Assembly (NCBI GenBank): GCA_963921795.1
Contig: OY997650.1
Coordinates: 12,659,653 to 12,723,652 of the forward strand
DNA length: 64,000 bases
Source: Nannobrachium achirus
Taxonomy: Eukaryota; Chordata; Actinopteri; Myctophiformes; Myctophidae
Direction of reading: 5' to 3'
Part shown: positions 1 to 9,887 of the stretch, one piece after another
Layout: each line of letters opens with the position of its first letter
Numbering within the stretch: the first letter of the stretch is position 1
Notes under the pieces: model-generated
Seen by the model: the letters and a program-made list of their open reading frames with translations, nothing else
Told to the model about the DNA's origin: nothing
Databases searched by the model: none
Position numbers and translations under genes: made by a program

Positions 1-207
1 TGATTAAACTGTTCTATAAACTATTTATAATAATATGGACTCCTGGCAAATAGGGAGAGCTATGAATATTAATAAAGCATATTGTACTTGAGTCCTGAAG
101 TTCTGTTGAGTTCATTTCTCTTGCTAAATAAGCGGACAATTAAGCATGCGTCTTGTAGTTCATAACAATTAACATAAGAACTATGTTTGGTAATTTTTCA
201 TCAAAGA

Positions 208-546
208 GAAAACTTAAATTGAAAAATTGATGTTCAGAAACACGTTCTGTAAATCTCATAATCCTCTGGAATATTTCATATATAAAAGCAAAGGTTAAAG
301 CCTCAATCCTGCAATCTCTCTTCAACTGCTTGGCAGTATATTGTATAGAACAGCAAGAAAACATGATTAGTGTTAGAAACAACAGAAAACTTAAATTGAA
401 AAATTGATGTTCAGAAACACGTTCTGTAAATCTCATAATCCTCTGGAATATTTCATATATAAAAGCAAAGGTTAAAGCCTCAATCCTGCAATCTCTCTTC
501 AACTGCTTGGCAGTATAGTATAGAACAGCAAGAAAACATGATTAGT
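208..546. repeat. 177-bp tandem duplication
   Basis: Two near-identical copies (about 208-371 and 385-546) lie head to tail with a period of 177 bp. They differ by a few bases and a short insertion near the end of the first copy. The reading frame running through both on the minus strand is an accident of the duplication and resembles no protein I know. Confidence 0.9.
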
Positions 547-548
547 AC

Positions 549-756
549 ATTGTCTCCGTCGGGTGGAAACCTCATGTTCAAATTCAAAAGTATCAAAAGT
601 AGCAGATCTACAAGCTCGATACGTTTGGAGCTGGAGATTTGATACATTTGTGTGACGCTGTACCAAGTTCGTACTTTAAAACACACAGAAGAAGCTAGAT
701 CTGTTAAGCCTTATATTCTAGATTTTATTTAGGAGGTTTCTGCCTGACAGTGATGG
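549..756. mobile_element. degraded family A MITE with core arm
   Basis: The left end carries CCGTCGGGTGGAAACCTCATG and the right end carries its degraded inverse (GGTTTCTGCCTGACAGTGA). The left core arm AGCAGATCTACAAGCTCG lies at about 601-618, while the mirror arm is largely lost. This is the first copy of the family that recurs through the window. Confidence 0.6.
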
Positions 757-2134
757 TATAATTTAATTGTTTAGGAAACGCAGCACTAGTGGGGAAGACT
801 CCTTTCATGCTTCACAAGTTTCATGAATCATAGATTGACTTGGCCTACACGAAAAGAAAAAAAAAATCAGCCATGACTGATTTGTTTTTGCTTGAATCCC
901 TGTTGACCGATTGTTGTTGATCACCTGCCGGGTTCGGGCGAGCATAACCACAAATAATTGTCGTGTGTTGATACTGAAGAAATGTGTTTGTCTCTCTCGG
1001 TGTGTAATTATCCATGCTGGCTGCTGGCCGGGATAATCTCTTGGCTCGTGCCTCTGTGAAAGCAGAGGAATTAAGACTCGACAATCCACAGCTAGTTGAG
1101 ATGGCACAAGTGCATCATCGTTTTGACCAGGTTCTGGTCACGCACACGCGCTCATAGATCGTCTATTTTTAGTATGCAACCAAGTGTAAAATCAATCCAT
1201 TACGACACCATCGTGGCCTGCCAACATTGTTTAACTCTTTTACTGCTTCGGACGTTCCCGTTCGCCCCAATTTTGACGGCGGCGCGTTGCCAATACGGCT
1301 CGTTCTTTTTTACCTCGCCTGATGACTGTAAGCTCCGCCGTGTACAGTAAAAACCGTGTACAGTAAAAACATCTCCCGTAATGCTGCTCTCAAAAATCCA
1401 CCGCACTTTAGCAATACAAATCACTTCCTGGCTGTTTTCTGTGGATATGTTCTAGAAAATGCATTTCTATGCTCTGAATGTATGGCAACCGGAGCGGCCC
1501 AATTCACATTAATTCTTGCATAAGGCTGCCCTCTGCCGCCAGTATGGCCAAAGTACACATTTGACCGTCCATTGTAAAATGAATTAGTTTAGAAAGAACC
1601 AATAGATCATTTTCTATAACATCACAAAGGTAAGCTGCTTTTTGCTGGCACCAGTCCCAATAAATAAATAATAACATCTGGCAGTAGGACAGTTAATGTC
1701 GACTAAATAAACTGTAGATTTAGTCGACTCAAATCTTATGATATTTAGTTGACTAAAACTAGACTAAAAGTAAAACCTTTCAGATGACTGAAATATGACT
1801 AAAACTAGATGACAGTTTATTCAAGTACATTTTGATACCGCTAATGTTGTACTTTTTACTCAAGCTAATTTTGAATTCCGGGCCTCAGCTCTTACAACTT
1901 AGCGACTAAAACGTCAGGTTTCTCTCTAAACTAGACTTTGGGAAAAGCTCCACGAGGCAGCGTGAATGTTACATAAAAGTCAATATGTATTCACAGCAGA
2001 TGGGTTTGTCTTGGGCTAGAACACAGACACAGCAGATGGCACTTTCTGGCTAAATTAGACCTAACACAGGCTGTCTCAGCAGACGATGACGGGGAACGAG
2101 AGGTTGTGGATACCGATGTCCTCCGTATAGTACT

Positions 2135-2252
2135 GTATACCGTTATCGGAAGTATATTTTATACCGTTATCGGAAGTATATCTTATACCGTTATCGGAAG
2201 TATATTTTATACCGTTATCGGAAGTATATTTTATACCGTTATCGGAAGTATA
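2135..2252. repeat. 25-bp tandem repeat, about 5 copies
   Basis: The unit TATACCGTTATCGGAAGTAT plus an AT-rich spacer is repeated about five times with few changes. Confidence 0.9.
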
Positions 2253-2415
2253 TTTAGTTATTTTTAAAACAGTGCCGGAATTGTATTTTCACAGAAAACT
2301 ACTATAAAAAATGTGTTAAAACCTTATCCCTTAAATGATTTGGAATCATTTTGGTTTTTGTAGAAAATGAATACTAGGAATGGACGGTACAAGCAAGAGA
2401 ACATTAGCAGGATTT

Positions 2416-2444
2416 CATTATTATTATTATTATTATTATTATTT
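2416..2444. repeat. ATT microsatellite
   Basis: About nine uninterrupted ATT units within pcdh15 intron sequence. Confidence 0.95.
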
Positions 2445-2832
2445 TGTTTTATCATGTTGTGTGTGTGTTTGTAGAGAGAGAGAGCAGAGACTATTTAAAC
2501 ATCTTTTGTTAGGGTGTGTTATCAAAGTCTCTCGGTTATCTGAATAATTTAAAAGCAATTACCTACAGTGTTTATCAAAAGGACACCTAACTTTAAATAC
2601 TCTCCAGGCATTAAAACAGACTTAAATGAAAGGCTTAATTATCTATTATTATTAATTAACCTTCCACCGCACCACAGAATCTCTAATTAAAGGAATGTTT
2701 TTCCCCCCATTTGTTAAAAAATAAATCAGGAACAAATTGCATGGTGGAGTAAGGGAATACTGCATAATACATGTTTGCTAATTCTTCTCTTTCTTTCTTT
2801 CTCTCTCTTGCTGCTTCTGCTGCCTCCATCAG

Positions 2833-2841
2833 GTTCAAAGA
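2833..2841 (+). CDS. pcdh15: pcdh15 9-nt microexon (juxtamembrane)
   Basis: This nine-base exon, GTTCAAAGA, follows a long pyrimidine tract ending in CCATCAG and is followed at once by a consensus donor, GTAAGTAC. Read in the phase required by the next exon it gives x-F-K-E, with its last two bases GA joined to G at 5964. That makes the junction FK-E-LQAECAKT. From memory, mammalian PCDH15 has a QFKA-type stretch just before QAEC, so both the phase and the F-K residues fit. It lies immediately inside the membrane on the cytoplasmic side. The alternative is a chance pairing of good splice sites; transcript reads would decide. Confidence 0.65.
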
Positions 2842-3032
2842 GTAAGTACAATACCTCTAATGTATTATGTGTGATGATTCCTTCTTGTGTGCGTGTGTGC
2901 AATGCAGGACCATTTTTCCACAACTTAATTTTCCATTACATATTTAAAGATGAACAACAAGATAACTTTGCTGCTAGATGGATAACTTGTAGTGTATGTC
3001 CAAAAGTGTTACTTTTCAGTAAATGGGGAAAA

Positions 3033-3738
3033 AGAAGAACCTATGTTCCCCAACCCTGAACTGAGGGAACATATGGATATGGGAACATAGGGCTGAGGGA
3101 ACTTGGAGGAAACATAGGGCTGAGGGAACTTAGAGGGAACATTATAGGGCTGAGGAAACATAGGGCTGAGGGAACTTAGAGGGAACATTATAGGGCTGAG
3201 GGAACATAGGGCTGAGGGAACATAGGGCTGAGGGAACTTGGAGGAAACATAGGGCTGAGGGAACTTCGAGGGAACATTATAGGGCTGAGGGAACATAGGG
3301 CTGAGGGAACTTGGAGGAAACATAGGGCTGAGGGAACTTCGAGGGAACATTATAGGGCTGAGGGAACATAGGGCTGAGGGAACTTAGAGGGAACATTATA
3401 GGGCTGAGGGAACATAGGGCTATGGGCACATAGGCGAGGGAACATAGGGATATGAGAACATACTGTAGGGCTGAGGGAACATACTGTAGGGCTGAAGGAA
3501 ATTAGAGGGAACATAGGGCTATGGGCATATACTGTAGGCTGAGGGAATTTAGGCGAGGGTACATAGGGCTATGGGAACATACTGTAGAGCTGAGGGAACA
3601 TAGGGCTGAGGGAACATAGAGGGAACATATAGGTCTAAGGGAACATAGGGCTGAGGGAACATAGAGAGAACATATAGGTCTAAGGGAACATAGGGCTTAG
3701 GGAACATAGGGCTGAGGAAACATAGGTTTCTTCTGTTG
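3033..3738. repeat. minisatellite with inverted-repeat ends
   Basis: Units built from GGGCTGAGGGAACATA and GGGCTGAGGGAACTTAGAGG repeat for about 650 bp. The array is bounded by AGAAGAACCTATGTTCC on the left and its inverse GGAAACATAGGTTTCTTCT on the right, so it looks like a mobile element whose interior expanded as a tandem array. Proteins read from it (MFPRSSLSP repeats) are not genes. Confidence 0.8.
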
Positions 3739-3770
3739 TAACATGCCCAGAAAAGGGACACTAGGGTTAA

Positions 3771-4355
3771 AAGAGTAGTTCACCCCCAAAATCTCATTTT
3801 TTTTCCTATTGATTACTCGGGACCGTACCTATGTTCCCAAGGTTCTATGTTCCCAGGGTTCTATATTCCCCATTTACCACCTAATCCTAACCCTAACCTA
3901 AACCTAACCCTAACCCTAACCCTACCCTAACCCTAACCCTAACCCTAACCCTAACCCTTACCCTAACCCTAACCCTAACCCTAACCCTACCCCTAACCCT
4001 ACCCCTAACCCTAACCCTAACCCTAAACCTAACCTGGAAACATAGAACCTTGGGAACATAGGGAGGACCCCGATTACTCATGCCATGTAGACTTGAGTTC
4101 AATAATATGTTTTTGTTTTAGTCACATTCCTAAGACAATAATTTAATAAATAATGTAATTCCCATTGATTCCGGATGGGGACCCGAATGCATTTGGGTCC
4201 CCATCCCGAATCAATAGGAGTACATTTACTATAATACATTTTTTGTCTTAGGAATGTGAAAAATACAAAAAAAAAATATATATATATTGAACTGATGTCT
4301 CCATGGGGTGAGTAATCAATAGAAAAAAAAGTCATTTTGGGCGTGAACTACTCCT
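3771..4355. mobile_element. TTAA-flanked MITE, host of CCCTAA element
   Basis: The element is bounded by TTAA at 3767-3770 and 4356-4359. Its ends are AAGAGTAGTTCACCCCCAA and the near-perfect inverse TTGGGCGTGAACTACTCCT. TTAA duplication points to piggyBac-type transposition. Its interior has a palindrome around 4165-4205 and is interrupted by the element at 3819-4071. Confidence 0.8.
3819..4071. mobile_element. MITE carrying a telomere-like CCCTAA array
   Basis: The element is flanked by an exact 8-bp duplication, GATTACTC (3811-3818 and 4072-4079). Its ends are inverted repeats of about 38 bp that share CCTATGTTCCCAAGGTTC. The body (about 3884-4035) is CCCTAA-type repeat with a few CCCTACC variants. 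It sits inside the TTAA MITE. The 8-bp duplication suggests hAT-class or related transposition. The array is interstitial, not a chromosome end. Confidence 0.8.
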
Positions 4356-4879
4356 TTAATAAGCTGGGTAGCAGCTATTGTTATTCTGTTGTTCTGTGCA
4401 CAAATGTGTTTACTAGCACACAGTAACCCATTCCACCAAGAGCCTGCCCTCCCTTTTCAGTGGAGATCCAATTCATCCCAAACTCCAACTCCACTGCCCT
4501 GCGGGCAGCTTCTGGTTATGATTCTGATTTGCAAAAAGAAAAGGCTCTGCAGAAGCGTGTGTGTGATGCGTGCACGAGGTGCCATGCATAATTCATGTGA
4601 CACCCTCTAACCATATGTAATAACAATATTCCAAAGAGATGGAGGAAATTGTGGGAGTTTGTTTGGGGTGTGTGTGTGAGGGTTTTGGGAAATGGTTGAG
4701 TCAGGCTTAAGCTGCGTTCACACTTATGCGGTGTGTGATGATAATGCTTAGCATGCCGTCTCACTCACTGCCGGCACGAAAACCCCAACAACACAAATAA
4801 CAATGGAAAATGCTAAATGGTTAATTGGTGACAATTAAATGACACAGAGTGTCAGTGGCTCAGGAGGTAGAGCTTAGGA

Positions 4880-5307
4880 CAGTGGTCCTCAACCTTTTCA
4901 GGCCGCGACCCCCAAAATAGTCATATTTTAACTGGGGACACCTCCATCCTGACAAGCACTAAAAGTTGAGGCATTACATTTTGTATAACACGGTTCTATT
5001 GTTAAAATAGCAAATCTACATGCTCACAACGCCTCGCAACGCGTGGGGTTGTGAGCATGTAGATCGACTACTTTAACAATTTCCGTCTCTAATATTTGAC
5101 AATTTGGCCAATGTTTAATTTGTCATTTTAGAGGTATTAAAAAGTCCTTAAATTGTCACTTTAGAAATGTGCAGATATACCCTCTATACACCTCAACGTT
5201 ATGTTGGTTTTGTTTACTGTTGAGTGAGAAAACAACATTGCACATTAAGTTAATCATCTGGGGACCCCCAAAATAATGTGGGGACCCCCCGAGGTTGAGA
5301 ACCACTG
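4880..5307. mobile_element. hAT MITE, CAGTGGTYCTCAACC type (family B)
   Basis: The ends are CAGTGGTCCTCAACCTTTTC and the inverse GAGGTTGAGAACCACTG. The 8-bp target duplication GCTTAGGA is exact (4872-4879, 5308-5315). It contains no reading frame for a transposase. The palindromic core lies in its middle (5001-5077). Confidence 0.9.
5001..5077. repeat. palindromic core in family B
   Basis: The arms are AAAATAGCAAATCTACATGC and GCATGTAGATCGACTACTTT, with a CACAACGCC-type stem. This copy has the CATGCTC arm variant, also seen at 24065 and 22965. Confidence 0.85.
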
Positions 5308-5642
5308 GCTTAGGATAATGGTCCCGGGTTTGATCCCCGGCTCCATGAGTTAGCACTGAAGTGCCCTTGAGCCCCAATCTACTTCTGATGAGCAGGTTGC
5401 CGTGTGAATGTGTGAGAGTGTGTGAATGGGTGAATGTAGTGCACACTTTGAAGCGCTTTGGATAAAGGCGCTATATCGTCTCTGTCGGGGCGGAAACCTC
5501 ACATGTCCAAAACTGTAACTTTTCAGGATCCAAAGCATCAAAAGCAGCAGATCTACATTACTACTTTTGATGCTTTCGTGTGACGCCGTGGTGTGATCAA
5601 GTGGGGGCGTCAAGTTACGAAAAAACATGAAAAGATAACATA

Positions 5643-5887
5643 TCGTCACTGTTGGCAAGAAGCCTTTCTCTCCAAGTTTCAAATGTGTTTTCATAAAGTG
5701 AAGCCCTGCTTCATCATACAAGACTGACGCAGAAAACTAGTGAAAATAGCAGATATACAAGCACACAACGCCTCGCGATGCGAGGCGTCGCGATGCGAGG
5801 CGTTGTGTGCTTGTAGATCGGCTATTTTCACTATTTTAAAACATTTTTAAAATTGACAGTTTTGGACTTTCCACCCGACAACGACGA
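5643..5887. mobile_element. family A MITE, inner copy
   Basis: The ends are TCGTCACTGTTGGCAAGAAG and CCACCCGACAACGACGA, with TA on both sides (5641-5642, 5888-5889). TA duplication would fit a Tc1/mariner-type origin. The core at 5740-5832 has its GCGATGCGAGGCGT stem segment duplicated. Confidence 0.7.
5740..5832. repeat. palindromic core with duplicated stem
   Basis: The outer arms GAAAATAGCAGATATACAAG and CTTGTAGATCGGCTATTTTC flank a CACAACGCCTCGC stem in which the GCGATGCGAGGCGT unit occurs twice in tandem. Confidence 0.85.
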
Positions 5888-5963
5888 TAATATGGAAATA
5901 AGAGGTTTCTGCCCCCAACGGCAACTATAATAAACTCATCGTTTGTTTACCGTTGTGCTACAG

Positions 5964-6143
5964 GCTACAGGCTGAGTGTGCCAAAACAGCCAGGATCCAG
6001 GCTGCCACCGGCATGAGTGTCAGGAAGCCTCCGCCGGTGGCCAGGCCTCCCCCAACGGCCGCCGCCGGCCCCGCCGCCCCTGGCCCCGCCGCTGCTGCCA
6101 TCCCCCCTCCCACCACCCCTCTCTACGAAGACGTGGGCGACAT
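5964..6143 (+). CDS. pcdh15: pcdh15 shared cytoplasmic exon
   Basis: This 180-nt exon encodes the start of the cytoplasmic tail common to all isoforms. It reads LQAECAKTARIQAATG, then a Pro/Ala-rich stretch (PPPVARPPP, PAAPGPAAAA), then TTPLYEDVGD. From memory, AECAKTARIQAA and LYEELGD are hallmark PCDH15 juxtamembrane sequences, so the identification is strong. Two acceptors are possible, after CAG 5961-5963 or after CAG 5968-5970. The first is chosen because it restores frame with the 9-nt microexon and keeps the conserved Q. The donor is GTGAGT at 6144. The exon ends after AT, so the next exon must begin with G; both the CD1 exon and the exon at 34595 do. Confidence 0.92.
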
Positions 6144-6959
6144 GTGAGTCCACACTGACCTCTCGTTATTCTGTCTCTACTAGCCATCGTTTGCTTACTC
6201 TTACGATTCATCGAATGATCGATATATTGGATTTTCAGACGCAACATATTATCGATTGTCTTTTTTGTGTTGAAATTTTGTACCTATTATATCATTTTTC
6301 ATAATTTGTTGAACGGATTAGTTATGTTTTCTAATGTTCATGTTCAAACGCTTAAAATAGCAGATCAAGCAGCACAGTGTAAGCCTGTAGATAATCTACT
6401 TTATTTTATTTGTTTGCCATTTTTCTTTGTCACAATATCGCTGTTTGGTCAGAATGCTCTGATATTGTCCATAATGGTCCAGCCCTGGGCTAGCTGAATG
6501 GTTGTAGTGCCATGCTCTCACTGGGGATTATCATCTCTCTGTCTGCTCTCCAAGTGCCTTTCATTTGGAGCTCATCTTGTTGTTTTAAAAACAAGCGCAA
6601 TCACAGTCCTGTATAGGTGGATATTGATTTCTTGGGGACTTTAAATCCAGTTGAGCTTTAGACACGGTGACACCTTGGATCATTGCTTCGCCGGGGACAC
6701 GGCCGCTGCATAAATGCGGTGCTCTGTTTGTCGTGTGTACACTGCGGTGACAGTCGCTGCGCTGCTCGTTAGGATTGCGCGTGACGGGTGTCTTTCCAAT
6801 TAGACCTCATGTGACTTGTCACAGCGACCTTCTCTCAAGGTGAGAGCACGCTTTAGCTCATAAAAGAGATGAAGGTTGACTGGGAATTGAAAAGACAAGA
6901 GGAGTCTGACCCATCCTCCACGGTAAGCTATACCATAGATTGCTTTTCTGCTATGACGG

Positions 6960-7480
6960 CAGTGGACGGTAACTAAGTACATTCACTTGAGTACTTGTAC
7001 TTGGGGTATAATATTTGTGTTTTTGGATACTCCACTAATGTCAAAGACAAATATTTCACTTCTGACTCAACAACATGTCTAGGAAGGGAAACAAGTATGT
7101 ATAAATGAACCGCTAATTAAGCCCTATTTCAAATATAGAGAACAGGAGATCTACAAGCTCACAACGTGCAGTGATGGATGCCTTGTCAAGCTTGTAGATT
7201 TGCTATTTTCAGTATAGGCTAGTTGATCTTTTGGGGGAAAAGAATTGAACATCTTTAAAAAAAAAAAAGAGGGAGAAAGAAAATGTAGTTAAACTACTCA
7301 AATACAGCAATGCATTGATAATAATAATACAAAAATGACTTAGTAATTTTCGTAAAAGCATGTACTTTTGAATAGTTAAAAGTACTTTTAACTCAAGCTA
7401 AATTTGACTGGTACTTCACTAATATTTGACCAGAAGTAGTACAGTACAGAGTACTGGGATTACGTACTTTGTCCAGCACT
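6960..7480. mobile_element. teleost AAGTAC repeat (family E), copy 1
   Basis: It begins AGTGGACGGTAACTAAGTAC and ends GTACTTTGTCCAGCACT, a form very common in teleost genomes as the AGTGGTGGAAAGTAAC repeat. A core lies inside at about 7146-7210 with a shortened, imperfect stem. Confidence 0.7.
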
Positions 7481-7481
7481 A

Positions 7482-7826
7482 GTGGATGGTTAGGCCTACC
7501 ACATTTTTTACTCAAGTAAAAGTATCAATAGCACTCAATATGCTCACAATGTTCACTTGTAGATCGGCTATTTTCAAATAACCCTAACCCTATATAGAGC
7601 TGAAGCGGTTAATGCATGTTTTTTAATAATAATCTAAAGTAACTAAACTATTCAAATAATTGTAGTGGAGTAAAAGTATAATACCGTAGGCCTATAATAT
7701 TTGTTTCTGAGATGTAGTGGAGTAGAAGTAAAAGTATTGGCAATTGGAAATAGTCTGGTAAAGTACAAATAACTGAAAATTGTATTTAAATACAGTATTC
7801 AAGTAAATGTATTTTGTTACCACTGA
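7482..7826. mobile_element. family E, copy 2
   Basis: It starts AGTGGATGGTTAGGCC and ends TGTATTTTGTTACCACT. The right half of a core (CACTTGTAGATCGGCTATTT) is present near 7553-7575, but the left half is lost. Confidence 0.6.
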
Positions 7827-8139
7827 CTCACTGAGTGATAGATTGCTTTTCCGCTGTCCCCATCAGCGTCAGTAAGCCTTTAAGTCTCGAATGCTTTTTC
7901 CATTAGCACAATTGAATGAGCAATGGCATGTTACTTTTTTTCCCGGTTGAACAAGATGGAAGCTAAATTGATCAATCAGTAGCGGCGGTAAATGAGGGGC
8001 TTGGACATTTTGATTTAATGCATTTTAAACCAACGCTGCTGCTTTTAATGGCACTTTAATGGTAGGTTGTAAAGAGCTGTTGATGCCGCTGTTCAAGGCA
8101 GGTGTTGTTGTTTATCAATACGAAACGGCTTAACCTATT

Positions 8140-8405
8140 CAGAACGGGTACACATTTTGTGTATCATTATTTTATGCTTTAACTATTGAAAAATAGCAGA
8201 TATACAAGCTCACAGCGCGGCACCGAGTGCCGCGCTGCAAGCTTGTAGATCTGCTATTTTTGAAAAATCGTGAAAATTAGAATTTTGACCCGATTCTGTA
8301 AGTGTCTTTTGAATCCTTCTAAGATTTTTTGACAGCAATCTGGCCAGCTATCGTCAAAGAAAAGATCCTTTTCACTCAACTGGAGCTCAGTTAGTCTGTT
8401 CTTGA
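8140..8405. mobile_element. partial MITE with core, family unresolved
   Basis: The motif TTCAGAACGGGTACAC followed by TGCTTTAACTATTG recurs at 42517 and 47652, each time just before a core. It shares its inner flank with family C. Its termini are not clear. Confidence 0.5.
8187..8262. repeat. palindromic core, CAGCGCGGCAC stem
   Basis: Arm AAAATAGCAGATATACAAGC, stem CAGCGCGGCAC, loop CGA, stem GTGCCGCGCTG, and the mirror arm ending CTGCTATTTTTG. The stem is perfect. Confidence 0.9.
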
Positions 8406-8412
8406 GAGACTA

Positions 8413-8680
8413 TGTCAGTGGTTCTCAAACCTTTTCATGTGAAGGACCCCCAAAATGATCTAGTTCCAGGGACCACCCAGAAGCAAAATTTGAGTTACAA
8501 ACTGTTGCTTTGAAAATCCATATATTCAAAGATTTGCACACATTTTCATGACTTTTTCAAAAATAGCAGATCTACAAGCTCGCAGCGCGGCACTCGGTGC
8601 CGCGCTGTGAGCTTGTATATCTGCTATTTTTCACTGGTTAAAGCATTCAATAATTCTAGGCCTAAATGGGTTAATGGAGC
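8413..8680. mobile_element. family B hAT MITE, left half with core
   Basis: It starts CAGTGGTTCTCAAACCTTTT and contains a core at about 8557-8635 (loop TCG, stem CAGCGCGGCAC). No right terminus is found before the next element begins at 8680. Confidence 0.7.
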
Positions 8681-8965
8681 AGTGCTTCTCAAGCTTTTTC
8701 ATGTCAAGGACCCCCACATTGATATGGCCACGGACCCCCATCTGAAAATGTTTTTTTTACAGGGATCCCCAGAAGAGAAGATATATGTTATTCAAAATCA
8801 CTTCACATTTTCAGATGTACAAGCTATGAGGTTATACTGTAGATCTGCAATTGTTTTGAATAGCCAACGTGTAAATGGATAAAGTTGAATGCTACGTTAA
8901 CTACAGTACTTTTGCCGGGGACCTCCTGGAACCCTCCCCACAAAGACCCCCATAGTGGTCCCCGG

Positions 8966-9387
8966 CAGGCACGTGCACACATAGGCATGAAAGGGGGCTT
9001 GAGCCCCTGCCCCCTGCCCTTATACCCATCTGTAAAAAGTGCCCTCTCCAGACCATGAATTCAGTATTCGCTATGCAAATGCCCCTCTTTCCATGCCATA
9101 CCTAGAAGGCAGCATTCAAGAGAATTGCCTTGTCCAAACTCTCCTGAACTTGAATGCAGCATCTTATGTTGAAATAATTTCCCTCTCTTTGTAGAAATCC
9201 ATGCTGTACACCACATTGCCTTTTTTATGCTTAGTTCAGTGTGGTATCAAGTACTGAAAATAGCCGACCTCCAAGCTCACAACGCGTCGCAGCGCGACGC
9301 GGTGTGAGCTTGGAGGTCTGTTATTTTCAATATTTCCCTTTTAGATATTTCAGCCTCTGCCTCTCTAACATTCTCTGCACGTCCCTG
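8966..9387. mobile_element. hAT MITE, CAGGCACGTGCA type (family D), copy 1
   Basis: The ends are CAGGCACGTGCACACA and the inverse TGCACGTCCCTG, with an exact 8-bp duplication GTCCCCGG (8958-8965, 9388-9395). The body has the family signature GGGGGCTTGAGCCCCTGCCC. The core is at 9256-9336. Confidence 0.92.
9256..9336. repeat. palindromic core in family D
   Basis: The arm is GAAAATAGCCGACCTCCAAG, with GACCTCC in place of GATCTAC, and the mirror arm CTTGGAGGTCTGTTATTTTC carries the compensating change. The stem is CACAACGCGTCGC. Confidence 0.9.
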
Positions 9388-9823
9388 GTCCCCGGACCCC
9401 ACTTTAAGAACCACTGCCCTAGCAGCTTTTTCTTTTTTTTTTTTTTAATTCACACAAACAGAAGAGCTTGTTTGTTTGTTTGTTTGGGGATTATTTGTCC
9501 ATGCTGCTGCACCGCAAACAAGGGAAGCTGCTGATCCCCTAAACGACCCCATTAGAGCACGGAGATCTGAGATTTCCCTGCATAGGAAACAGCGTTTGTT
9601 TGGGAGTACGGATGCAATTTGCGCAGTCTGTGTATGCCTGGTTACTCTGTGTGTGCGTGCGTGTGTGCGTGCGCTACCAGTCAAATCTTATTTTGTAAAC
9701 AGTTTAGCTTATTATATTTCCTTGTCACAGTTTTCCTACTTCAGTTTCACGCCTCTGACATTTCTTCCTCTTCATCATTCCTCTGTTTCTGCCCTCCATT
9801 CCAACGCGTCCTCCATCTCCTCA

Positions 9824-9828
<5 letters not shown>

Positions 9829-9873
<45 letters not shown>
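9829..9873. repeat. CT microsatellite
   Basis: About 22 CT units. It forms an unusually long pyrimidine tract just before the possible 6-nt microexon at 9882. Confidence 0.95.
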
Positions 9874-9875
<2 letters not shown>

Positions 9876-9881
9876 ATTCAG

Positions 9882-9887
9882 ACTGCA
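9882..9887 (+). CDS. pcdh15: possible pcdh15 6-nt microexon
   Basis: ACTGCA lies between GGATTCAG, preceded by a 45-base pyrimidine tract, and a consensus donor GTAAGTAC. A 6-nt insert would keep frame between 6143 and the CD1 or linker exon, turning GD-M into GD-I-L-Q. There is no homology support, and the tract may be only a microsatellite that happens to precede an AG. Confidence 0.2.

Larger units (their letters stand above)
1..2832 (+). other. pcdh15: pcdh15 intron, 5' part of window
   Basis: No coding exon is visible here. The exon encoding the membrane segment must lie upstream, since no reading frame in this stretch holds a membrane helix followed by a splice donor. The stretch contains a 177-bp direct duplication, a degraded family A MITE, an AGTCGACT-type teleost repeat near 1690-1870, a 25-bp tandem repeat near 2135-2252 and an ATT microsatellite. 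I see nothing recognisable in 800-1650. Confidence 0.6.
4850..5475 (+). mobile_element. tRNA-derived SINE, split by a hAT MITE
   Basis: The left part (4852-4879) reads GTGGCTCAGGAGGTAGAGC. The right part resumes at 5316 with GGGTTTGATCCCCGGC, a tRNA B-box-like segment, followed by a teleost SINE body (CCCTTGAGC, GTGTGAATGGGTGAATG, GAAGCGCTTTGGATAAAGGCG). The hAT MITE at 4880-5307 separates the two halves, and a family A MITE abuts the 3' end. Confidence 0.8.
5476..5926. mobile_element. family A MITE, outer copy
   Basis: The left end TCGTCTCTGTCGGGGCGGAA and the right end inverse GGTTTCTGCCCCCAACGGCA define the copy. Its own core is reduced (AGCAGATCTACATTACTAC near 5548). A second family A element is inserted at 5643-5887. 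It ends only about 37 bp before the shared pcdh15 coding exon. Confidence 0.7.
2842..5963 (+). other. pcdh15: pcdh15 intron with deep repeat nesting
   Basis: This intron holds a minisatellite element (3033-3738), a TTAA-flanked MITE containing a second, CCCTAA-bearing element (3771-4355), a SINE split by a hAT MITE (4850-5475) and one family A element nested in another (5476-5926). I see nothing recognisable in 4360-4849. Confidence 0.75.
8680..9416. mobile_element. family B hAT MITE interrupted by family D
   Basis: The left end is CAGTGCTTCTCAAGC and the right end TTAAGAACCACTG. A degenerate core lies near 8812-8855. The family D element at 8966-9387 is inserted in its right half. No matching outer duplication is visible, so the copy may be chimeric with the preceding half-element. 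Confidence 0.7.

Noticed and set aside
2775-3059. Leu/Ser-rich frame looking like a signal peptide
   Set aside because: The hydrophobic start is the translated pyrimidine tract before the 9-nt microexon.
3009-3350. A repetitive protein (MFPRSSLSP repeats)
   Set aside because: It is the frame of a minisatellite with no start context, splice sites or conservation that I recognise.
3884-4035. A chromosome end or fusion scar
   Set aside because: The CCCTAA block is enclosed by inverted repeats and an exact 8-bp duplication inside another MITE.
6239-6304. Frame ending in YLLYHFS, recalling a FLLYHFQQ segment of mammalian PCDH15 CD1 isoforms
   Set aside because: The similarity is six residues next to a stop, with no acceptor and donor in the needed phase.
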